Part shown: in pieces, positions 1-9,620 of the stretch
Position numbering within the stretch: the first letter of the stretch is position 1
Layout of the letters: every line of letters starts with the position of its first letter
Assembly (NCBI GenBank): GCA_037953625.1
Contig: CM075651.1
Span: forward strand, 105,773,001 to 105,837,000
Length of the DNA: 64,000 bases
DNA from: Crotalaria pallida
Lineage: Eukaryota; Streptophyta; Magnoliopsida; Fabales; Fabaceae
Reading direction: 5' to 3'
Notes under the pieces: generated by a model
The model's database searches: none
Seen by the model: the letters and a program-made list of their open reading frames with translations, nothing else
What the model was told of the DNA's origin: nothing
Made by a program: the position numbers and the translations under genes

Positions 1-17
1 TCCTAAGCAATGCTTGA

Positions 18-30
18 GTCCCCAAGGGAC
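18..30. other. Dyad 1 of the monomer: 5-bp inverted repeat GTCCC/GGGAC
   Basis: GTCCC at 18-22 and GGGAC at 26-30 are reverse complements separated by CAA, giving a short potential hairpin. The block is present in most monomers. It is altered in the GGTACC subclass (ATGGTACCCCAAGG), in the AACGGACG subclass and in the TCCACAAGG subclass. Protein binding is unproven. Confidence 0.6.
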
Positions 31-56
31 ATAGAGGGTGTAGCATGAGTCCTTGG
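22..56. other. Wider inverted repeat CCAAGG/CCTTGG
   Basis: CCAAGG at 22-27 and CCTTGG at 51-56 are perfect reverse complements with a 23-bp spacer. Both arms are kept in most monomers. Exceptions include the CCAACGG and CCTAGGAGG variants, where an arm is changed. It could form a stem or a paired binding site, but nothing in the sequence proves this. Confidence 0.5.
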
Positions 57-59
57 AGG

Positions 60-76
60 TTCTAACAAGTGTAGAA
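60..76. other. Dyad 2 of the monomer: TTCTA/TAGAA
   Basis: TTCTA at 60-64 and TAGAA at 72-76 are reverse complements with a 7-bp spacer. The right arm is also the start of the first TAGAATGG sub-repeat, so the dyad and the deletion-prone direct repeat overlap. Confidence 0.5.
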
Positions 77-89
77 TGGTTAAGAGAGT

Positions 90-107
90 ATTCTAAAGGC
101 TTAGAAT
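90..107. other. Dyad 3 of the monomer: ATTCTAA-AGGC-TTAGAAT
   Basis: This is the strongest palindrome in the unit: two perfect 7-bp arms around a 4-bp loop. It is intact in most monomers. It is weakened in the TTATAATGTTC and TTGTAATGTTC variants, in the variant with AATGGCTTAG (left arm changed) and in CTGAAGG variants. The 30-bp deletion in the 121-bp monomers removes the left arm and most of the element. Short dyads are a known recurring property of centromeric satellites that lack a CENP-B box. Applying that here is inference. Confidence 0.65.
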
Positions 108-755
108 GGTCAAGGAATGTGTATTAGGACTTATAATAACAATTAGAATGATCCTAAACAATGCTTGAGTCCACAAGGGTCGTAGAGGGTGTAGCATGAG
201 TCCTTGGAGGTTCTAACAAGTGTAGAATGGTTAAGAAAGTATTCTAAAGGCTTATAATGTTCTAGGAATGTGTATTTGGACTTATAAAAACCATTAGAAT
301 GATCCTAGACAATGCTTGAGTCCCCTAGGGACGTAGAGGGTCTAGCATGAGTCCTTTGAGGTTCTAACAGGTGTAGAATGGTTAAGAGAGTATTCTAATG
401 GCTCAGAATAGTCTAGGAATATATATTAGGACTTATAAGAACCATTAGAATGATCCTAAACATTGCTTGAATCCCCAAGGGACGTAGAGGGTGTAGCATG
501 AGACCTTGGAGGTTCTAACAGGTGTAGAATGGTTAAGAGATTATTCTAAAGGCTTAGAATGGTCTAGGAATGTGTATTAGGTCGTATAAGAACCAATAGA
601 ATGATCCTAAACAATGCTTGAGTCCCCAAGGGACATAGAGGGTGTAGCATGAGTCCTTGGAGGTTCTAACAAGTGTAGAATGGTTAAGAGAGTATTCTAA
701 AGGCTTAGAATGGTCTAGGAATGTGTTTTAGGACTTATAATAACCATTAGAATGA

Positions 756-876
756 TCATAAACATTGCATGGTACCCCAAGGGACGTAGAGGGTGTAGCA
801 TGAGACCTTGGAGGTTCTAACAAGTGTAGAATGGTCTAGGAATGTGTATTAGGACTTATAAGAACCATTATAATGA
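756..876 (+). repeat. 121-bp short monomer (30-bp internal deletion), prototype
   Basis: The unit reads GTGTAGAATGGTCTAGG at about 825, joining residue 79 directly to residue 110 of the standard monomer. The missing 30 bp lie between the two TAGAATGG sub-repeats, so one crossover or slippage event between them explains the product. The same form starts at 4650 and 7337, and 12 more lie after 47.4 kb. In the first three cases the next monomer (877-1026, 4771-4920, 7458-7607) is 150 bp through a lost T in GGTTCAACAGG. The 121+150 pair is therefore an inherited marker of one ancestral segment. Confidence 0.95.
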
Positions 877-2838
877 TCCTAAACAATACTTGAGTCCCCA
901 AGGGACGTAGAGGGTCTATCATGAGACCTAGGAGGTTCAACAGGTATAGAATGGTTAAGAGAGTATTCTAAAGGCTTAGAATTGTCTAGGAATATGTATT
1001 AGGACTTATAAGAACCATTAGAATGATCCTAAACATTGCTTGAATCCCCAAGGGACGTAGAGGGTGTAGCATGAGACCTTGGAGGTTCTAACAGGTGTAG
1101 AATGGTTAAGAGATTATTCTAAAGGCTTAGAATGGTCTAGGAATGTGTATTAGGTCGTATAAGAACCAATAGAATGATCCTAAACAATGCTTGAGTCCCC
1201 AAGGGACATAGAGGGTGTAGCATGAGTCCTTGGAGGTTCTAACAAGTGTAGAATGGTTAAGAGAGTATTCTAAAGGCTTAGAATGGTCTAGGAATGTGTA
1301 TTACGACTTATAATAACCATTAGAATGATCATAAACATTGCATGGTACCCCAAGGGACGTAGAGGGTGTAGCATGAGACCTTGGAGGTTCTAACAAGTGT
1401 AGAATGGTTAAGAGAGTATTCTAAAGGCTTAGAATGGTCTAGGAATGTGTATTAGGACTTATAAGAACCATTATAATGATCCTAAACAATACTTGAGTCC
1501 CCAAGGGATGTAGAGGGTCTAGCATTAGTCCTTGGAGGTTCTAACAGGTGTAGAATGGTTAAGAGAGTATTCTAAAGGCTTAGAATGGTCTAGGAATGTG
1601 TATTAGGACTTATAATAACCATTAGAATGATCCTAAACATTGCTTGAGTCCCCAAGGGACGTAGAGGGTCTAGAATGAGTCCTTGGAGGTTCTAACACGT
1701 GTAGAATGGTTAAGAGAGTATTCTGAAGGCTTAGAATGGTCTAGGAATGTGTATTAGGACTTATAAGAACCATTAGAATGATCCTAAACAATGCTTGAGA
1801 CCCCAAGGGACGTAGAGGGTGTAACATGAGTCCTTGGAGGTTCTAACAAGTGTATAATGGTTAAGAAAGTATTCTAAAGGCTTATAATATTCTAGGATTG
1901 TGTATTTGGACTTATAATAACCATTAGAATGATCCTAAACATTGCTTGAATCCCGAAGGGACATAGAGGGTGTAGCATGAGTCCTTGGAGGTTCTAACAG
2001 GTGTAGAATGGTTAAGAGATTATTCTAAAGGCTTAGAATGGTCTAGGAATGTGTATTAGGTCGTATAAGAACCATTAGAATGATCCTAAACAATGCTTGA
2101 GTCCCCAAGGGACGTAGAGGGTGTAACATGAGACCTTGGAGGTTCTAACAGGTGTAGAATGGTTAAGAGATTATTCTAAAGGCTTAGAATGGTCTAGGAA
2201 TGTGTATTAGGTCGTATAAGAACCAATAGAATGATCCTAAACAATGCTTGAGTCCCCAAGGGACATAGAGGGTGTAGCATGAGTCCTTGGAGGTTCTAAC
2301 AAGTGTAGAATGGTTAAGAAAGTATTCTAAAGGCTTATAATGTTCTAGGAATGTGTATTTGGACTTATAATAACCATTAGAATGATCCTAAACAATGCAT
2401 GGTACCCCAATGTACGTAGAGGGTGTAGCATGAGTCCTTGGAGGTTCTAACAAGTGTAGAATGGCTAAGAGAGTATTCTAAAGGCTTAGAATGGTCTAGG
2501 AATGTGTATTAGGTCGTATAAGAACCATTAGAATGATCCTAAGCAATGCTTGAGTCCCCAAGGGACATAGAGGGTGTAGCATGAGTCCTTGGAGGTTCTA
2601 ACAAGTGTAGAATGGTTAAGAGAGTATTCTAAAGGCTTAGAATGGTCTAGGAATGTGTATTAGGACTTATAAGAACCATTATAATGATCCTAAACAATAC
2701 TTGAGTCCCCAAGGGACGTAGAGGGTCTATCATGAGACCTAGGAGGTTCTAACAGGTGTAGAATGGTTAAGAGAGTATTCTAAAGGCTTAGAATTGTCTA
2801 GGAATGTGTATTAGGACTTATAATAACCATTAGAATGA

Positions 2839-2988
2839 TCCTAAACATTGCTTGAGTCCCCAAGGGACGTAGAGGGTCTAGAATGAGTCCTTGGAGGTTC
2901 TAACACGTGTAGATGGTTAAGAGAGTATTCTAGAGGCTTAGAATGGTCTAGGAATGTGTATTAGGACTTATAAGAACCATTAGAATGA
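2839..2988 (+). repeat. 150-bp monomer with a private 1-bp deletion
   Basis: The sub-repeat reads GTAGATGG near 2910 instead of GTAGAATGG. This loss accounts for the 2113-bp (14 x 151 - 1) offset between the CTGAAGG variant at 1721 and its copy at 3834. I saw the change nowhere else, so it arose after that duplication or was not re-copied. Confidence 0.85.
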
Positions 2989-4249
2989 TCCTAAACAATG
3001 CTTGAGTCCCCAAGGGACGTAGAGGGTGTAGCATGAGACCTTGGAGGTTCTAACAGGTGTAGAATGGTTAAGAGATTATTCTAAAGGCTTAGAATGGTCT
3101 AGGAATGTGTATTAGGTCGTATAAGAACCAATAGAATGATCCTAAACAATGCTTGAGTCCCCAAGGGACATAGAGGGTGTAGCATGAGTCCTTGGAGGTT
3201 CTAACAAGTGTAGAATGGTTAAGAGAGTATTCTAAAGGCTTAGAATGGTCTAGGAATGTGTATTAGGACTTATAGTAACCATTAGAATGATCATAAACAT
3301 TGCATGGTACCCCAAGGGACGTAGAGGGTGTAGCATGAGACCTTGGAGGTTCTAACAAGTGTAGAATGGTTAAGAGAGTATTCTAAAGGCTTAGAATGGT
3401 CTAGGAATGTGTATTAGGACTTATAAGAACCATTATAATGATCCTAAACAATACTTGAGTCCCCAAGGGACGTAGAGGGTCTATCATGAGACCTAGGAGG
3501 TTCTAACAGGTGTAGAATGGTTAAGAGAGTATTCTAAAGGCTTAGAATTGTCTAGGAATGTGTATTAGGACTTATAATAACCATTAGAATGATCCTAAAC
3601 ATTGCTTGAGTCCCCAAGGGATGTAGAGGGTCTAGCATTAGTCCTTGGAGGTTCTAACAGGTGTAGAATGGTTAAGAGAGTATTCTAAAGGCTTAGAATG
3701 GTCTAGGAATGTGTATTAGGACTTATAATAACCATTAGAATGATCCTAAACATTGCTTGAGTCCCCAAGGGACGTAGAGGGTCTAGAATGAGTCCTTGAA
3801 GGTTCTAACACGTGTAGAATGGTTAAGAGAGTATTCTGAAGGCTTAGAATGGTCTAGGAATGTGTATTAGGACTTATAAGAACCATTAGAATGATCCTAA
3901 ACAATGCTTGAGACCCCAAGGGACGTAGAGTGTGTAACATGAGTCCTTGGAGGTTCTAACAAGTGTATAATGGTTAAGAAAGTATTCTAAAGGCTTATAA
4001 TATTCTAGGATTGTGTATTTGGACTTATAATAACCATTAGAATGATCCTAAACAATGCATGGTACCCCAAGGGACGTAGAGGGTGTAGCATGAGTCCTTG
4101 GAGGTTCTAACAAGTGTAGAATGGCTAAGAGAGTATTCTAAAGGCTTAGAATGGTCTAGGAATGTGTATTAGGACTTATAAAAACCATTAGAATGATCCT
4201 AGACAATGCTTGAGTCCCCTAGGGACGTAGAGGGTCTAGCATGAGTCCT

Positions 4250-7200
4250 TTGAGGTTCTAACAGGTGTAGAATGGTTAAGAGAGTATTCTAATGGCTCAG
4301 AATAGTCTAGGAATATATATTAGGACTTATAAGAACCATTAGAATGATCCTAAACATTGCTTGAATCCCCAAGGGACGTAGAGGGTGTAGCATGAGACCT
4401 TGGAGGTTCTAACAGGTGTAGAATGGTTAAGAGATTATTCTAAAGGCTTAGAATGGTCTAGGAATGTGTATTAGGTTGTATAAGAACCAATAATATGATC
4501 CTAAACAATGCTTGAGTCCCCAAGGGACATAGAGGGTGTAGCATGAGTCCTTGGAGGTTCTAACAAGTGTAGAATGGTTAAGAGAGTATTCTAAAGGCTT
4601 AGAATGGTCTAGGAATGTGTTTTAGGACTTATAATAACCATTAGAATGATCATAAACATTGCATGGTACCCCAAGGGACGTAGAGGGTGTAGCATGAGAC
4701 CTTGGAGGTTCTAACAAGTGTAGAATGGTCTAGGAATGTGTATTAGGACTTATAAGAACCATTATAATGATCCTAAACAATACTTGAGTCCCCAAGGGAC
4801 GTAGAGGGTCTATCATGAGACCTAGGAGGTTCAACAGGTATAGAATGGTTAAGAGAGTATTCTAAAGGCTTAGAATTGTCTAGGAATATGTATTAGGACT
4901 TATAAGAACCATTAGAATGATCCTAAACATTGCTTGAATCCCCAAGGGACGTAGAGGGTGTAGCATGAGACCTTGGAGGTTCTAACAGGTGTAGAATGGT
5001 TAAGAGATTATTCTAAAGGCTTAGAATGGTCTAGGAATGTGTATTAGGTCGTATAAGAACCAATAGAATGATCCTAAACAATGCTTGAGTCCCCAAGGGA
5101 CATAGAGGGTGTAGCATGAGTCCTTGGAGGTTCTAACAAGTGTAGAATGATTAAGAGAGTATTCTAAAGGCTTAGAATGGTCTAGGAATGTGTTTTAGGA
5201 CTTATAATAACCATTAGAATGATCATAAACATTGCATGGTACCCCAAGGGACGTAGAGGGTGTAGCATGAGACCTTGGAGGTTCTAACAAGTGTAGAATG
5301 GTTAAGAGAGTATTCTAAAGGCTTAGAATGGTCTAGGAATGTGTATTAGGACTTATAAGAACCATTATAATGATCCTAAACAATACTTGAGTCCCCAAGG
5401 GACGTAGAGGGTCTATCATGAGACCTAGGAGGTTCTAACAGGTATAGAATGGTTAAGAGAGTATTGTAAAGGCTTAGAATTGTCTAGGAATATGTATTAG
5501 GACTTATAAGAACCATTAGAATGATCCTAAACATTGCTTGAATCCCCAAGGGACGTAGAGGGTGTAGCATGAGACCTTGGAGGTTCTAACAGGTGTAGAA
5601 TGGTTAAGAAATTATTCTAAAGGCTTAGAATGGTCTAGGAATGTGTATTAGGTCGTATAAGAACCAATAGAATGATCCTAAACAATGCTTGAGTCCCCAA
5701 GGGACATAGAGGTTGTAGCATGAGTCCTTGGAGGTTCTAACAAGTGTAGAATGGTTAAGAGAGTATTCTAAAGGCTTAGAATGGTCTAGGAATGTGTATT
5801 AGGACTTATAATAACCATTAGAATGATCCTAAGCAATGCTTGAGTCCCCAAGGGACATAGAGGGTGTAGCATGAGTCCTTGGAGGTTCTAACAAGTGTAG
5901 AATGGTTAAGAGAGTATTCTAAAGGCTTAGAATGGTCTAGGAATGTGTATTAGGACTTATAATAATCATTAGAATGATCCTAAACAATGCATGGTACCCC
6001 AAGGGACGTAGAGGGTGTAGCATAAGTCCTTGGAGGTTCTAACAAGTGTAGAATGGCTAAGAGAGTATTCTAAAGGCTTAGAATGGTCTAGGAATGTGTA
6101 TTATTACTTTTAAGAACCATTAGAATGATCCTAAACAATGCTTGAGTCCCCAACGGACGTAGAGGGTCTAGCATGAGTTCTTGGAGGTTCTAACAGGTGT
6201 AGAATGGTTAAGAGAATATTCTAATGGCTTAGAATGGTCTAGGAATGTGTATTAGGACTTATAAGAACCATTATAATGATCCTAAACAATACTTGAGTCC
6301 CCAAGGGACGTAGAGGGTCTATCATGAGACCTAGGAGGTTCTAACAGGTGTAGAATGGTTAAGAGAGTATTCTAAAGGCTTAGAATTGTCTAGGAATGTG
6401 TATTAGGACTTATAATAACCATTAGAATGATCCTAAACATTGCTTGAGTCCCCAAGGGACGTAGAGGGTCTAGAATGAGTCCTTGGAGGTTCTAACACGT
6501 GTAGAATGGTTAAGAGAGTATTCTAAAGGCTTAGAATGGTCTAGGAATGTGTATTAGGACTTATAAGAACCATTAGAAGGATTCTAAACAATGCTTGAGT
6601 CCCCAAGGGACGTAGAGGGTGTAGCATGAGTCCTTGGAGGTTCTAACAAGTGTAGAATGGTTAAGAAAGTATTCTAAAGGCTTATAATGTTCTAGGAATG
6701 TGTATTTGGACTTATAATAACCATTAGAATGATCCTAAACAATGCATGGTACCCCAAGGGACGTAGAGGGTGTAGCATGAGTCCTTGGAGGTTCTAACAA
6801 GTGTAGAATGGCTAAGAGAGTATTCTAAAGGCTTAGAATGGTCTAGGAATGTGTATTAGGTCGTATAAGAACCATTAGAATGATCCTAAGCAATGCTTGA
6901 GTCCCCAAGGGACATAGAGGGTGTAGCATGAGTCCTTTGAGGTTCTAACAGGTGTAGAATGGTTAAGAGAGTATTCTAATGGCTCAGAATAGTCTAGGAA
7001 TATATATTAGGACTTATAAGAACCATTAGAATGATCCTAAACATTGCTTGAATCCCCAAGGGACGTAGAGGGTGTAGCATGAGACCTTGGAGGTTCTAAC
7101 AGGTGTAGAATGGTTAAGAGATTATTCTAAAGGCTTAGAATGGTCTAGGAATGTGTATTAGGTTGTATAAGAACCAATAATATGATCCTAAACAATGCTT

Positions 7201-9620
7201 GAGTCCCCAAGGGACATAGAGGGTGTAGCATGAGTCCTTGGAGGTTCTAACAAGTGTAGAATGGTTAAGAGAGTATTCTAAAGGCTTAGAATGGTCTAGG
7301 AATGTGTTTTAGGACTTATAATAACCATTAGAATGATCATAAACATTGCATGGTACCCCAAGGGACGTAGAGGGTGTAGCATGAGACCTTGGAGGTTCTA
7401 ACAAGTGTAGAATGGTCTAGGAATGTGTATTAGGACTTATAAGAACCATTATAATGATCCTAAACAATACTTGAGTCCCCAAGGGACGTAGAGGGTCTAT
7501 CATGAGACCTAGGAGGTTCAACAGGTATAGAATGGTTAAGAGAGTATTCTAAAGGCTTAGAATTGTCTAGGAATATGTATTAGGACTTATAAGAACCATT
7601 AGAATGATCCTAAACATTGCTTGAATCCCCAAGGGACGTAGAGGGTGTAGCATGAGACCTTGGAGGTTCTAACAGGTGTAGAATGGTTAAGAGATTATTC
7701 TAAAGGCTTAGAATGGTCTAGGAATGTGTATTAGGTCGTATAAGAACCAATAGAATGATCCTAAACAATGCTTGAGTCCCCAAGGGACATAGAGGGTGTA
7801 GCATGAGTCCTTGGAGGTTCTAACAAGTGTAGAATGATTAAGAGAGTATTCTAAAGGCTTAGAATGGTCTAGGAATGTGTTTTAGGACTTATAATAACCA
7901 TTAGAATGATCATAAACATTGCATGGTACCCCAAGGGACGTAGAGGGTGTAGCATGAGACCTTGGAGGTTCTAACAAGTGTAGAATGGTTAAGAGAGTAT
8001 TCTAAAGGCTTAGAATGGTCTAGGAATGTGTATTAGGACTTATAAGAACCATTATAATGATCCTAAACAATACTTGAGTCCCCAAGGGACGTAGAGGGTC
8101 TATCATGAGACCTAGGAGGTTCTAACAGGTATAGAATGGTTAAGAGAGTATTGTAAAGGCTTAGAATTGTCAAGGAATATGTATTAGGACTTATAAGAAC
8201 CATTAGAATGATCCTAAACATTGCTTGAATCCCCAAGGGACGTAGAGGGTGTAGCATGAGACCTTGGAGGTTCTAACAGGTGTAGAATGGTTAAGAAATT
8301 ATTCTAAAGGCTTAGAATGGTCTAGGAATGTGTATTAGGTCGTATAAGAACCAATAGAATGATCCTAAACAATGCTTGAGTCCCCAAGGGACATAGAGGT
8401 TGTAGCATGAGTCCTTGGAGGTTCTAACAAGTGTAGAATGGTTAAGAGAGTATTCTAAAGGCTTAGAATGGTCTAGGAATATGTATTAGGACTTATAATA
8501 ACCATTAGAATGATCCTAAGCAATGCTTGAGTCCCCAAGGGACATAGAGGGTGTAGCATGAGTCCTTGGAGGTTCTAACAAGTGTAGAATGGTTAAGAGA
8601 GTATTCTAAAGGCTTAGAATGGTCTAGGAATGTGTATTAGGACTTATAATAACCATTAGAATGATCCTAAACAATGCATGGTACCCCAAGGGACGTAGAG
8701 GGTGTAGCATAAGTCCTTGGAGGTTCTAACAAGTGTAGAATGGCTAAGAGAGTATTCTAAAGGCTTAGAATGGTCTAGGAATGTGTATTATTACTTTTAA
8801 GAACCATTAGAATGATCCTAAACAATGCTTGAGTCCCCAACGGACGTAGAGGGTCTAGCATGAGTTCTTGGAGGTTCTAACAGGTGTAGAATGGTTAAGA
8901 GAATATTCTAATGGCTTAGAATGGTCTAGGAATGTGTATTAGGACTTATAAGAACCATTATAATGATCCTAAACAATACTTGAGTCCCCAAGGGACGTAG
9001 AGGGTCTATCATGAGACCTAGGAGGTTCTAACAGGTGTAGAATGGTTAAGAGAGTATTCTAAAGGCTTAGAATTGTCTAGGAATGTGTATTAGGACTTAT
9101 AATAACCATTAGAATGATCCTAAACATTGCTTGAGTCCCCAAGGGACGTAGAGGGTCTAGAATGAGTCCTTGGAGGTTCTAACACGTGTAGAATGGTTAA
9201 GAGAGTATTCTAAAGGCTTAGAATGGTCTAGGAATGTGTATTAGGACTTATAAGAACCATTAGAAGGATTCTAAACAATGCTTGAGTCCCCAAGGGACGT
9301 AGAGGGTGTAGCATGAGTCCTTGGAGGTTCTAACAAGTGTAGAATGGTTAAGAAAGTATTCTAAAGGCTTATAATGTTCTAGGAATGTGTATTTGGACTT
9401 ATAATAACCATTAGAATGATCCTAAACAATGCATGGTACCCCAAGGGACGTAGAGGGTGTAGCATGAGTCCTTGGAGGTTCTAACAAGTGTAGAATGGCT
9501 AAGAGAGTATTCTAAAGGCTTAGAATGGTCTAGGAATGTGTATTAGGTCGTATAAGAACCATTAGAATGATCCTAAGCAATGCTTGAGTCCCCAAGGGAC
9601 ATAGAGGGTGTAGCATGAGT
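4250..9620 (+). repeat. Tandem duplication of a 2687-bp, 18-monomer unit
   Basis: Copy 1 is about 4.25-6.93 kb and copy 2 about 6.93-9.62 kb. Marker pairs at exactly 2687 bp are TATATATT at 4314 and 7001, the 121-bp monomer at 4650 and 7337, AGAAGGATTC at 6575 and 9262, and the rare TTGTATAAGAACCAATAATA variant near 4474 and 7161. The length is 18 x 151 minus 30 and 1, matching one 121-bp and one 150-bp unit inside. The junction lies between the TCCTAAGC at 6884 and the CCTTTGAGG near 6930, inside one chimeric monomer. Confidence 0.85.

Larger units (their letters stand above)
1..151 (+). repeat. Reference monomer with internal sub-repeats
   Basis: This first complete unit defines the phase used for all coordinates here. 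The octamer TAGAATGG occurs at residues 72 and 102, and a related TAGAATGA at 144, spaced 30 and 42 bp apart. This suggests the monomer itself partly grew from a shorter motif. GAGTCC occurs at 16 and 47. The consensus has about 60 G or C in 151 bases. This copy carries a T-to-A change at 112 (TCAAGG for TCTAGG), which I saw again only near 8172. The unit length is close to the 147 bp wrapped by a nucleosome core, so one nucleosome per monomer is plausible, but that is inference. Confidence 0.9.
303..4650 (+). repeat. Segment re-used at 3894-bp and 2113-bp offsets
   Basis: TCCTAGAC at 303 recurs at 4197, and the 121-bp monomer junction at 827 recurs at 4721. Both are 3894 bp apart, which equals 26 monomers minus 30, 1 and 1 bp for the known deletions. 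A second, overlapping duplication is 2113 bp. It pairs CTGAAGG at 1721 with 3834, and GCTTGAGACCCCAAG at about 1795 with 3909. This part therefore has two superimposed amplification histories. Exact limits need alignment. Confidence 0.75.

Noticed and set aside
40..68. tRNA or SINE origin from box-A-like TAGCATGAG and box-B-like GGTTCTAAC
   Set aside because: Both boxes have mismatches to the RNA polymerase III consensus, the spacing is only about 10-15 bp, and no cloverleaf arms can be drawn.
121..136. Telomeric repeat remnants (TTAGG-like strings such as ATTAGGAC)
   Set aside because: The string occurs once per 151-bp unit, never as a short tandem run, and is replaced by TTAGGTCG, TTATTACTT or TTTGGAC in other monomers.
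8063..8257. 64-codon open reading frame on the minus strand
   Set aside because: It lies wholly inside ordinary satellite monomers. It exists because two substitutions remove stop codons: TTGTAAAGG for TTCTAAAGG (G at 8153) and GTCAAGG for GTCTAGG (A at 8172). The sister copy 2687 bp upstream shares the first change but keeps the second stop. No domain, start context or conservation supports a protein.
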